From assembly GCA_025175895.1 (NCBI GenBank), contig CM045987.1:33196113-33260112 (forward strand): 64,000 nucleotides of DNA, read 5' to 3'. Numbering within the stretch: the stretch's first letter is position 1; every line of letters begins with the position of its first letter. The translations under genes and the position numbers were made by a program. Origin of the DNA: Wurfbainia villosa. Lineage: Eukaryota > Streptophyta > Magnoliopsida > Zingiberales > Zingiberaceae. Under the pieces are notes generated by a model. The model was not told the DNA's origin. It did not search any database and saw only the letters and a list, made by a program, of their open reading frames with translations. Shown here one piece after another: positions 1-9,663 of the stretch.

Positions 1-79
1 ATGAGAGAATGAGTAAAATGTAAGTAGCTCATTAGGTGAACTTGGCCGAAATGGCTAAATGTCATAGGCTTGACTGAGT

Positions 80-320
80 TGGTTGAGGTTATACCCGACA
101 TGTTTAGTTAAGTCGGATGCTCAACCAACTTGGTTGGGGTTTTACCCGACAAGTCGAATGCTTAATCGAAGGGTTGAGGTTTTACCTGAAGAATGGTTTA
201 GTCGGATGCTCAAACATTGGTTTGAGGTTTTACCCGACGAAGTGGAGTGTCGAATGCTCAACCGTGAGGGTTGAGGTTTTACCCGACCGCCGGACGCTCA
301 AACGAATGTGAAGTTTGAGG
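80..320. repeat. Minisatellite in the C LTR
   Basis: Five to six imperfect tandem units of about 40-50 bp are built around GGTTGAGGTTTTACCCGAC and GTCGGATGCTCAA. The short open frames here are the repeat read in different frames, not genes. The unit is unrelated to the GGAAAGTCCAA minisatellite found at the corresponding place in the LTRs of A, B, D and F. Confidence 0.85.
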
Positions 321-443
321 TTTACTCAGCATCAGTTGACTGCTGTGAATGGGAAATCGACTGCTCTAAGCCAACTGGAGTTCGACTGGTGGGTTTCTAG
401 CCCAGCAGTCGACTGATGAAGGCAGTCGTGGGCACAGAACCTC

Positions 444-471
444 CCATAGCCGACTGATCAGTCGGCTATGG
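444..471. repeat. 28-bp perfect palindrome in the C LTR
   Basis: The half-site CCATAGCCGACTGA is followed immediately by its exact reverse complement, with no spacer. It lies among AGTCGACTG copies. A degenerate version (10-bp arms around a 2-bp centre) occurs near 2605-2626 in the 5' LTR of B, so the palindrome is an inherited LTR feature and not a chance event. Confidence 0.9.
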
Positions 472-627
472 AGGCATCAGTCGACTGATGGATACATCAG
501 TCGACTGCCAAGTCTCCCGTTGGACTACAATGGTCGGGATCTGACGTGTTCAGAAGCCATTGTAACGGTGGCATTCGACTGCCAAAGGCAGCAGTCAACT
601 GATAGGTGGCCAACGGGAAGAAATCAG

Positions 628-649
628 CCCTCTCTATAAAAAGAGAGGG
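628..649 (+). promoter_or_regulatory. Probable TATA box inside a small hairpin, C LTR
   Basis: TATAAAAAG at 635-643 sits between exact 8-bp inverted arms CCCTCTCT (628-635) and AGAGAGGG (642-649). The preceding AAATCAGCCC is shared with the B LTRs, where ATAAAAGG follows at the equivalent place. This is a likely core promoter for LTR transcription. Sequence inference only. Confidence 0.55.
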
Positions 650-1729
650 TGTGGGCTTTGGGATGGCTAATGTTTATGCTCCAATTGATCATCTAAGTGC
701 CCCACAAGCTTTAAACTCTTTCTCTTGTTCTTATTTCAAATCCATTGTAAGAAAGAGTGTTTTTGTGTTGTAAGAAGGTTTACCTCCACCTTGCTTTGGC
801 TAAAGGGAGAGACTATATTGAATTAGTTTCGGAGTGATTCACCGGAGACGAATCGGACCGTGGATTAGCGGCATAGGGTCGTGAACCGCGTTATATCTCT
901 TTGTTAACATTTTTTTTATCTTGTTTTATCTTTATTGTTGTTTAGTTTTATTTCCGCTATGCTAACCCTAACGTGTAGACAAACGAACGATCGAATTCCA
1001 TTCTACAACGACTTAGGGCTATTCACCCCCCTCTAGTCAGCCACTGACGTTCCAACAAATCAAGGCATGGAAAATAAGATGTAAGGCATAAGAATACCTA
1101 AATTTTAGTATTTGTTGTCATTTCTTAGAATTAAATTCATTTTGCCATATTATCACTCTTCTCCCAAGTGTGCCAAAAATCCAAAATGACACACCAAGAC
1201 CTCTAGACCTAATTTGTGCCAATTTGATCAATTTTCCATACTTCTCAAAATATATTGGCACATCCTAGAAATATTTTAAGACTTAAAGTCAAACTTATTT
1301 CCAAGGTACCAATAATCTTGAAAATGACCTAAAGTGTCAACTTTGCTATGGTTGAGTTAACTACCCATCCACTTAGGGTTGATACACCCTAACCCATTTA
1401 GCGTGAGTCGATCACGCTCTTAGGAACCCAATACCTATTGGAGCTCCTTGGGTTTACTAGGTATTCCTTAGGGATGACTTCTCTAGATACCCTCCTAATG
1501 ACCCTCCTAGGCTTGGTAGCCTTGGTCATTGTGGTCTTAACTAGGTTAACTCTAGGGGTGACTCCCCTTGTAACCTTCTTAGTGGCTTCCCTAGGTTTCA
1601 AAACCTTAGCCACTAGGCACACATCATGGTCAACTCTATTTGTGCAATCTGCCCATGTCATGATTGACCAGACTCGAATCTGACTTGAGCGATATTTTGA
1701 TGTTCGACAAAATGTATGACAATGTGATT

Positions 1730-2130
1730 GTCATGGGAAAGTCCAAATCTTGAGTACTTGGCATGGAAAGTCCAAGTGGGACACTTGGGCAAGGCAAAGT
1801 CCAAGCTTGAGTCTTGGCAATTGGAAAGTCCAACATGGGTTGGAATAGAAAGTCCAAGCATGGGTCTTGACAAGGGAAAGTTCAAGCTTGAGTCTTGGCA
1901 ATTGTAAAGTCCAACATGGGTTGGCATGGAAAGTCCAAGCATGGGTCTTGGCAAGGGAAAGTCCAAGCTTGAGTCTTGGCAATTGGAAAGTCCAACATGG
2001 GTTGACATGGAAAGTCCAAGAATGAGTCTTGGCAAGGGAAAGTCCAAGCTTGAGTCTTGACAAATGGAAAGTCCAACATGGGTTGGCAAGGGAAGTCCAA
2101 GGGTTGATATTGGCGGCATAAAGTCCAAGT
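1730..2130. repeat. U3 minisatellite, B 5' LTR
   Basis: Units of about 24-29 bp all start GGAAAGTCCAA and continue either CATGGGTTGGCA, GCATGGGTCTTGGCAAG or GCTTGAGTCTTGGCAATT. These three subtypes cycle to give a higher-order repeat of about 80 bp. Long open frames on both strands here have the repeat's own periodicity and are not genes. Confidence 0.92.
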
Positions 2131-2429
2131 GGTAGTCTTGGCAGCGTAAGACCAAAGTGCCTTGACAGTGTAGACCAGCTTAGCATGACAATAGTAGATG
2201 GAAGCACCAGAAGGCTAGCGTATGGATTAATAAGTCATGGATGATTTGAAGGGATCCGATAGGCGTGAGGCTGATGGAGGTGGTTAAAAGGCTTAGGTCT
2301 AGGCTAAGGGTGGTCTAGCAAGTATGAGGGCATCATACTTGGGGTTAAACCTCATGGTTGAGGTTATAAGTTGACTGGAGCTTTGGACTAGTAGATTGGT
2401 CAAGTGTTTTGATACTTGGTAGCTGTGTC

Positions 2430-2760
2430 GACTCTTGACAGTCGACTGAGGTTATGAGCAGTCGATAGTCATGAGTTGACTAGGGTTCGACTGTGGTAAA
2501 ATGCCTTGGTAGTCGATTGCCAGAATTGGGAAGTCGACTAATGGTTGTCGACTGCCATGGAGGGCAGTCGACTGCTGGTTGAGTTGTGGGAGCAGAATGC
2601 TCGGTAGCCGACTGGTCAGTCGGCTATGGCCCTGGAAGTCGACTACCAATGTAACCGTTGGTTTGAATACCGATGTGGATTAAGTCCTTGTCTCACAACG
2701 GTACTATTGGCAGTTGACTCAGGACTTATGGCAGTCGACTGTTAGGCATGAAATCAGCCC
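2430..2760. repeat. AGTCGACTG island, B 5' LTR
   Basis: Several exact or one-mismatch copies of the palindromic core AGTCGACT are spaced irregularly, mixed with degenerate copies such as AGTCGATTG and GTTGACT. It sits between the minisatellite and the TATA-like box. Equivalent islands occur in every LTR of this family in the window. Confidence 0.85.
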
Positions 2761-3250
2761 GAGATAAGCATAAAAGGAGGAGCTTTGGGAGGATTTCAAC
2801 AGCGATTTTTGAGGCGATTTTGGAGTGGAATTACTGCTACATTCCATACCTTCAAGACCAATCCAAAGCAAGCAATCCAAAGTTCTTGTGTAAAGTGTTC
2901 TTTACATGTTTTTGTGTATTGCTTAGTGTATTTGTTGTATTTCATTATATTACTTTTGTAATCACTTGTACAAGGTTTCTCCACATCCGACTTGTTGTCG
3001 AGAAGGAGTTTTAGTAGTGGTGTGTTCATCACTTGAGCTCACCCCGTGGAGTAGGAACCCTAAGGTTCCGAACCACGTTATATCGCTTTGTGTTGTGATT
3101 GTATTTGTGTCTTTATTTTTGTTATTGCTATTATATACATTCAGTTGTGCATAATAAGTTTTGTAGAGACGAACGCGATCAAATTCCATCTACGCAACAA
3201 ACGTGCTATTCACCCCCCCCCCCTCTAGCAGTCACCAACGTTCCTACAAT

Positions 3251-3262
3251 TGGTATCAGAGT
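3251..3262 (+). other. Primer-binding site of B
   Basis: TGGTATCAGAGT follows the LTR end by two bases and matches 11 of 12 positions of the common plant initiator tRNA-Met primer site TGGTATCAGAGC. Confidence 0.85.
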
Positions 3263-3314
3263 GAGGCTGCTCTTCAAGGTTTAACAACTAAGGGAGCATC
3301 ACTAGAGGAAGAAG

Positions 3315-4980
3315 ATGGAGCTTGAAGAAAAGTCGGGATGGGACATCAACACTCCGGTCCAGTATGCACTCTATGGACGAGAAGGCTTCAATCAATAGAA
3401 GGCAAGGATTTAAGACTTCATCATGATGAGGGACTTTGAAGAATGGGCCACCTTGATGGAAGGATTTAAATTTCCAAGAAGACCTATGGGAGGATTCTTC
3501 AAAGTGAAAAAGTGGACCGAAGAACAACTCCAAGAATTCGAAAGAAGTAATAAGGTAATTAAATTCTTGGTCGATTTGATTCCTAATGATATCTTGTATA
3601 GCTTAGGTGAATACAAGGATGCCAAGGAGCTTTGGAGTGAATTGGCAAAATATCATGAAGAATCCTCAACGGCTCAATCGAAGGAGGCCAAAGAAACAAG
3701 CTCATTCTCACAAGAAAGTGAGGAGTCGGAAGTTGAGAAGGAGTCAACTTCCGGATCAGTGGAAGAGGAATAAGTAGAAGAAGCCTCCACCTCTAGGATT
3801 GAGGGGGAGGAGATTATATCGTCGGAGCAAGGGAAAGAGCAAGAGGAAGCTTCTACCTCCGGGAGAAGTGATTAACAAGCTCAAGAGGCCTCCACCACCA
3901 CCCTAGGTAACTCAAACACATGTGTTAATAATAAAAATCATATTATGTGTTTTGAGTGTAGGGAATATGGGCACTATAAAAGCAAGTGCCCTAAGAAGGT
4001 CAAGAAGGCTCCATCGGTGTCAAAGGTCAAGGATGTCGGTTCCCCAACAATTAAAAGCAAGGAGCACGTGGTGTGCTTCAAATGCAATCGAAAGGGCATT
4101 ATAGGAGCCAATGCCCTAGGAGGAAGATAACCAAGGGCCAAGAAGGAGAATCACATATAGGGGGAGCTAAAGCAAATCCTAAGGTATATTTTAATAATAC
4201 ACCTTCAAATTTTAACGTTAAAAACATGCTAAAAATAATTTAAATACTCTTGCTATTGTTCATGAAAAGCATACTAGGAATAACAAATATTTTTATTTAG
4301 GTGCTAAGAGTTGTAACCTTAGAACTAAGGAGAAATTTGGGACTAATGTCCCTAGAAAAATCCTACCTAAGGAAAGTATTAGGAAGATAGAAGACCATCT
4401 AGGCATTAATCCCAAGAACCATAGACATATGCCTAGGAAGTCTCATTCCCAAAAGATTAATGAAAAATCTAAATTGGGAAGATTAGAGTTAGAAAATCAA
4501 GCCTTGATGTCAAGGCTTGAAAAACTTGAAAAGACCCTTGCAAGGATGCAAAATTCAATTAAAGGGTCAAATGGCCAAAGCCTAGAATCTAGGAGGCAAG
4601 GCTCATCTATGGGCAAGAAAGGCTTGAGCCACAAGCCTAGGTCCAAGGTAGATAAGCCTACCTATCATAATGTTCCATTTGACTATGGAACTAAACCTAG
4701 GTCTAGGAAAACTAAAGTCACAAGGGAAGTCATCCCTAGAGTTGACCATGGAGTATGCCTAGTGGCTAAGGTTTCGAAGAAACCTAGGGAGGCCACTAAG
4801 AAGGTTATAAGGGGAGTCACCCCTAGAGTTAACCTATGCAAGACCAAAATGACCAAGGCTACCAAGCCTAGAAGAGTCATTAGGAGAGTATCTAGGGAGG
4901 TCATCCCTAAGGAATACCTAGTTAACCCAAGGAGCTCAAATAAGTTTTGGGTTCTTAGGAGCATGATCGACTCACGATAG
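3315..4980 (+). pseudogene. gag: Element B gag, broken
   Basis: The ATG at 3315 opens a copia-type Gag homologous to the intact one of element F. In-frame stops occur at 3396, 3411 and 3771. The first zinc knuckle, CFECREYGHYKSKC (about 3945-3986), is intact in the original frame. The second has lost its His and last Cys through a small deletion near 4100, after which the frame shifts. A coiled-coil stretch (LENQALMSRLEKLEKTL) and the basic tail ending MIDSR follow to 4980. A Gag would package element RNA in cytoplasmic particles; this copy cannot make one. Confidence 0.9.
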
Positions 4981-6491
4981 ATGGGTTAGGTTGTGTCAAC
5001 TTTAAATGGATAGGTAGTTAATTTAACCATGGTAAAGGTGGCACTTTAGGTCATTTTCAAGGTTATGGGTACCTTGGAAATGTGATTTGAATTTATAATC
5101 CTAAAGGGTTTTAGGATGTGCCAATATCTTTTAAGAACCATAAAAAATTGATCAAATTGGCACAATTAGATTTAGAGGTCATAGTGTACCATTTTGGGTT
5201 TTTGGCACACTTGGGGGATAAGTGGTAATATGGCAAAATAAACCTAATCCTAACAAATGGCAACAAATATTAAAATTTAGGTATTCTTATGCCTTACATC
5301 TTATTTGTCATGCCTTGATTGTCATATACCATGTCATGACATTATATTCATTTTTATCATATAATATGTCATGATCATGCTTAGGTTTTAGTTTTAGTGT
5401 CATGTATGTTTAGGATTTAATCATATGTCATAACATCATGATTATTGGCATTGCTTTATTTATGCTATCATTTATGTCATGATCATATTTCATGCATTAA
5501 TAAAATTGAGTTAAGGACTATGGCATGACTTGAAGTCCCATGTATAAGGGAATCAAGTAGTGTTGCCTTAGAAAATGCATGATGCCTTAGATTAAGATAA
5601 CCAAAACTCACATCTCACATTATATTGACATGTGTGTGTTTTCAAACACTTTAGACACATGTGAGATGCTAGGAAATGAGTTAAGTTCAAGGTGCATAGT
5701 TTTTGCATCTAGATGAACTCAAACTCACCTTATATCATGTGTGGATCATGGGAAAAGCTAATGTGCAAGTCATGTGCATTGAGCCCATTGATCATGATCC
5801 AATATAGGTTTTCAAAAATATTTTAAAATCATTTCAGAAAACCTTGGTGAAGTTTATCTTTTGATAGGAGTCATCATTTAGAGAGTTGATATAAAGTAGG
5901 GTCAAAACATTGAACTTTTTAATGGTTTTGAACTTTGTGTCAAACTCACTATTTAATGGGTAATTTAATTTTCAAATATTTTTCACCCATTATATTTATC
6001 TTAAGTATTATACGTATAAATTTTCAAAAATTTTCAAAATACATATATTTACTTATGTATTTTCAAATTTCAATGTTTCAAATTCAGATTTATAAATCAC
6101 TGATCGTCGCTATGGTAGTCGATCAAGGCCAATGGCAATCGACTTTCATCCCGAGTCATTGTCAGCTTAATTTCGAATAAACAAGATTTGTTTAGCCTTA
6201 TTTCAACTATGTTAAGCTACCCTAACTGCTCTTAACCCTAAGATATGCTTTGGAAAGCATTGGAGAGGGTGAAAATCCATTGGATATGAATTAGAAGAGT
6301 TGTTTAAGGTTTGTATCAACTTTACGGTGTATGAAAGTCCAAGGTTGAACTTTTAACCTTAATTAACCTTAATTTTGATGGTTTAGTATTCCTATAGGCT
6401 TAGGGACTCTCCAAGTACATTGTTGGTGCAATGGTCAAGGGGGAGCAAGCCTTTAGGGGGAAGTATCCATCATGGGATGATGGATGTGTTC
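4981..6491 (+). other. Non-coding 3' tail of B, first part
   Basis: No coding is seen. The tail aligns by eye with 56804-55350 of F (reverse complement) and with 30735-31900 of D. It is AT-rich, with frequent TCATGTCATGAC-type words at 5310-5480, and a small copy of the TCGACT motif at 6118-6143. It ends in TGTTC, the target duplication of J. Where a full copia element would have pol, there is only this tail. Confidence 0.8.
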
Positions 6492-8039
6492 TGTAATATA
6501 TCAAAAAAATATATATAACTCATTAAATAAAAATTAATATAATATAATATAATAATAATATAATTTAAAAACGATATAAATAAAATAAATTTATTTATTT
6601 ATTTTATTAAATGGAAATTAGTTATTTATTAGTATTTTAGTTGATGATGTTGAGATAAGCTTTTAGCATATTGGACTAAGTCTAATTGGCTTTATTCAAT
6701 AATAAAGTTGATTATTTCAAAAGCGGAGATTTAGTTATTATAAAAGTTCCGGATAATTTTATTAGACTTTTGAGATAGTCTATTTATTTTATCCAAAAGA
6801 TAGAAATTTATGGGATAAAATTTTTGTAGGACTTGGTTAATTGAATTAATCAGGATTGATTAATTCAAAAAACATTAAGTTATAAATAGGTTTAGTTTTT
6901 ATTTTCTCCATTTTTTCCCTTTTCCTCCTCCGCCGTTTCTCTTCCTCGTTTCCTCTCTCGCGATCACGAGCTGTTGCCGCTGCCTTCTCTCCGCACACCG
7001 CGTGCTCACCGCTGTTGCCACCTTCGGCGCATCCAAATTTCGACACGCGTTGTCCCGTGCTCCAGCTTCCCGATAGCCTCCTCATGTACTCCCTTCCCAT
7101 CGCCAACATCCTTCAATCGGCCTCCGCCATAGCCCCAACCCTTAGGCATGTCGCGCTTTCCTCCGTCACCGCTAACCTTCCTCCCTCACTGTCGGCCATG
7201 AATGCCCCTGCACCATTCGACGCTATTGAGCTAAAGCACATCCACCCTGGAATCCTCAAGCACCCGAGGAGACTCGATGCAGATCTAGTGGAGTTAAAGT
7301 GTCGACGTTGCTCAAGTGGGTAGAACCGTTAGAGAAGATTGGGGATCACTTTCAGGTGGTTTAGGACATTGCCGACCAATTGTAGTTTGTCAAGGTTCAC
7401 CGGAGCTTTGATACCATTGCTATTGAGGAAGTCCAGCCAAAGAAAGCGAAGTTTCAATTAAGATTGGGACAGAGTCAAATCAAGGAAGCTATGAGTTTTG
7501 GATGCTACCAAGAAATTTTGAGAAATCGATTACTGATAAGAAGGAATTGTTACACAAGTACATAAGTGAGGATTCTTTTGAAAAGAAGCCAAAGAAATAC
7601 TTCATGTCAAGCGATCCGGATTCGAAGCCGACCTTCTAAATGATCAAATGACTCCACCAATGATTCTTTTAACAATTTAAATAATTGGGAGTTGAACCAT
7701 CTTCGGGTTGAGAAATAGCTAAGACGTTCTACAGATTAGGTGGGTGGATCTTTGACATCTTTAGAATTTAGTGCATTGTTATATTGGTTATGTAGTTTAC
7801 TTATGTTCTATTGTCCCTTTACGTTATTGTTAGAGTTGCTTTGAACCTATATTTGTTGAACCCTTGGATTCTATGTTACTTGCTCATCATTAGCATGTAG
7901 TTATTGATTGATATTACTGATATATGTGCCTATTTACTACTGAGATATAAGTTGGTAGATATTGCTGGTAGATGCTTACCTATTATTTGTTGGATTGATA
8001 TTATGATTGGACTAGTGAAATAGTATAATTAAGACGAGA

Positions 8040-8350
8040 TTAATCGTTAGAGGATTTATAACTTTTCTTCTATCTCGACTGCTAGCTATGTCTCCCATTC
8101 ATGGTTGAGAGGGTCTGCAGTAGAGGATATATAACTTTTCTCCTGTCTCGACTGCCAGCTATATCTCCCATTCATGGTTGAGAGGGTCTGCAGTAGAGGA
8201 TTTATAACTTTTCTTCTATCTCGGCTGCTAACTATGTCTCTCATTCGTGGTTGAGAGGGTCTGCAGTAGAGGTTGTCTACTTTTGAACTATCGTTGCATT
8301 TGTATACTTGTGGTCGATCATGTCTCCCATTCGTGGTTGAGAGAATCAAC
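8040..8350. repeat. 73-bp tandem repeat in J
   Basis: TCTCCCATTCATGGTTGAGA starts at 8091 and 8164 and recurs with small changes at 8237 and 8323. The first two intervals are 73 bp and the last is 86 bp. Each unit includes GGGTCTGCAGTAGAGG and TATAACTTTTC. Short open frames across it are repeat artefacts. Confidence 0.88.
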
Positions 8351-8439
8351 CGTGGAGTTATACTCTTGGACTACTCGTTCAGAGTTAGTGATAGTTGGAT
8401 TCGTGTATCATCTATAGCTAGATAGCTACCTTACATCTT

Positions 8440-8700
8440 GACTGCCCACGAGACCCGGTCGTGGTAGCATGTTGTTGTGTGCAATCCATAGTTAGATAGC
8501 TATATACTCTGTCTGCCCACGAGACTGGTCGTGGTAGAATGTCATTGCCCGTAGACATTGAGTCTTTTATTGATGTCTACCCACGAGTCCCGGTCGTGGT
8601 AGCATATCGTTGCGCGTAGACAATGCTCTGTATATTGCCTATCTGTCCACGAGTCCCGGTCGTGGTAGCATGTTGTTGCCCGCAGATAGTGCCCTTTTGT
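8440..8700. repeat. 64-71-bp tandem repeat with an internal hairpin in J
   Basis: Four units start near 8445, 8516, 8580 and 8646. Each begins with a CCACGAG...GGTCGTGG block, whose CCACGA and TCGTGG halves are inverted complements around a short loop. The rest of each unit (TAGCATGTTGTTGCCCG-like) is less conserved. Confidence 0.85.
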
Positions 8701-9304
8701 ATTATCTCGAGAGTCAGGCGGCTTTGTCGCGATATCTTGATATGTATTGCTTGTAGATTACAGTTAGTTGTATATGTTGTAGGTATATTTATTATACTGC
8801 TGACCAGGTTAGTTGCAGACTGATATTGGTACTCTGAGGTTTGGGTTACTCTAGTTTGTTTCCGTTGACTTCCATTATGTCTATTATGATTATGCTCTAT
8901 TTTCTATCCACCCACTGAGTGGTTGTACTCACCCCCTCTTCTCTTATCCTCCAGGTTAGCCGATAGAGGACGACTCCAGTTGGCTTACCTTCGCGTCACT
9001 CGGAGAGTCCTTTGTCGTGCTGGTCCCACTGCATCGTCGAGATGTCGATTTGTATTTCTTTATTGTTGTTGCATTTTGTTTACATATTTGGATTTTGTCT
9101 CAATTGGATTTGGTGTCATAAAAGTAATTTACTTTTAGTTGATATATATATTTTAGTCGTGCATGCATGCGGTCAATAAAATAATTATTTTTGGTATTAC
9201 TTCAAAGTTTTTACCTGATTTGATTCCAACGATGTATTTCGGAATATTGTCACCAAAGGGATCCTCCGTCATTTGGATGACGAATAGGCCCTCGGGGCGT
9301 GACA

Positions 9305-9663
9305 TGTTCTTCCTCATGAGGGGGAGAATTTTAGAAATGGGAATGTGAGATGCCCAATTTGAAAATTGGAAGAGTTTGAAGGAGTGTCTCTCTTGAGTGA
9401 TATTGGACTTATCACTAGGAAGAGTGAAGGCATCCTAGATGTTTTTGGACTAAGGGGGAGATTGTAAGATCTCATTGGGATATGAGACATTGACCTCCTT
9501 GGGGAGAACCTTTTTGATGTATGTCAAAAAGGGGGAGAATTAACGGGAGAAGTTATGGGAGAATTTGGATTACGAATTTTAGAGAATTGGTAAGGAGATT
9601 TGAGTTAGGTGACCTAACTGAAAGGTGTTTGTGGTTTTTGTCAAACATCAAAAATGGAGAGAT
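9305..9663 (+). other. Non-coding 3' tail of B, second part, with polypurine tract
   Basis: This continues the tail after J and matches the reverse complement of 55295-54948 in F. It ends CATCAAAAATGGAGAGAT (9646-9663), a purine-rich tract immediately before the 3' LTR. That is the expected plus-strand priming site. In F the same tract reads AAAAAGGGAGAGAT. Confidence 0.82.

Larger units (their letters stand above)
1..1057 (+). mobile_element. Element C: 3' part of an LTR cut by the window edge
   Basis: This is the right part of an LTR on the plus strand. It ends in CCAACA at 1057, directly before sequence recognisable as the 3' tail of element A, so C sits inside A. The region before the end (CTATTCACCCCCCTCTAG) matches the LTR ends of A, B, D and F. 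An island of AGTCGACTG copies lies at about 330-600 and a TATA-like box at 635. Its upstream minisatellite differs from the one in the other LTRs, so C is a related but distinct family. Whether it is a solo LTR or a 3' LTR cannot be told, because its left end is outside the window. AATCA (1058-1062) would be one copy of its target duplication. Confidence 0.8.
1637..3248 (+). repeat. B 5' LTR
   Basis: 1612 bp, ending GTTCCTACA directly before the primer site. In order: a short unique start with GCAATC, a minisatellite (about 1730-2130), a conserved block with AGCATGACAATAG, a CAGTCGACTG island (about 2430-2760), ATAAAAGG at 2770-2777 (TATA-like), and the common end CTATTCACCCCCCCC. It pairs with 9664-11269. 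Confidence 0.92.
6492..9304 (+). mobile_element. Element J: Ty3/gypsy solo LTR inside B
   Basis: 2813 bp starting TGTAATATAT and ending GGGGCGTGACA, flanked by exact 5-bp duplications TGTTC (6487-6491 and 9305-9309). Removing it joins B's tail as in F. The CCCTCGGGGCGTGACA end is typical of chromovirus-type Ty3/gypsy LTRs, which gives the plus orientation. No internal coding region or second LTR is present, so this is a solo LTR left by recombination between the two ends of a full element. It contains two tandem repeat blocks. Confidence 0.88.

Noticed and set aside
83..311. Overlapping plus-strand frames with repeated EVLPDE-like words
   Set aside because: Translation of the C LTR minisatellite in two frames.
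330..600. CRISPR-like array from repeated AGTCGACTG
   Set aside because: The repeats are only 10 bp, irregularly spaced, palindromic and inside plant LTRs; there are no uniform spacers or cas genes.
1658..2207. Minus-strand open frames of 158-165 codons rich in LDFPCQ and WTFPCQ
   Set aside because: They are the U3 minisatellite translated; every frame shows the same period, and the same happens at 9648-10233, 13901-14477, 25020-25304, 54605-54963 and 59606-60110.
3288..3533. Antisense frames across the gags of A, B, D and F
   Set aside because: They mirror the conserved gag codons on the other strand and occur at the same place in each copy.
6846..7323. GC-rich open frames on both strands in J
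   Set aside because: They lie inside the solo LTR bounded by TGTTC duplications; no domain is seen, and the region corresponds to LTR leader-type sequence.
8086..8349. 87-codon minus-strand frame
   Set aside because: Repeat-encoded; it spans the 73-bp tandem array.
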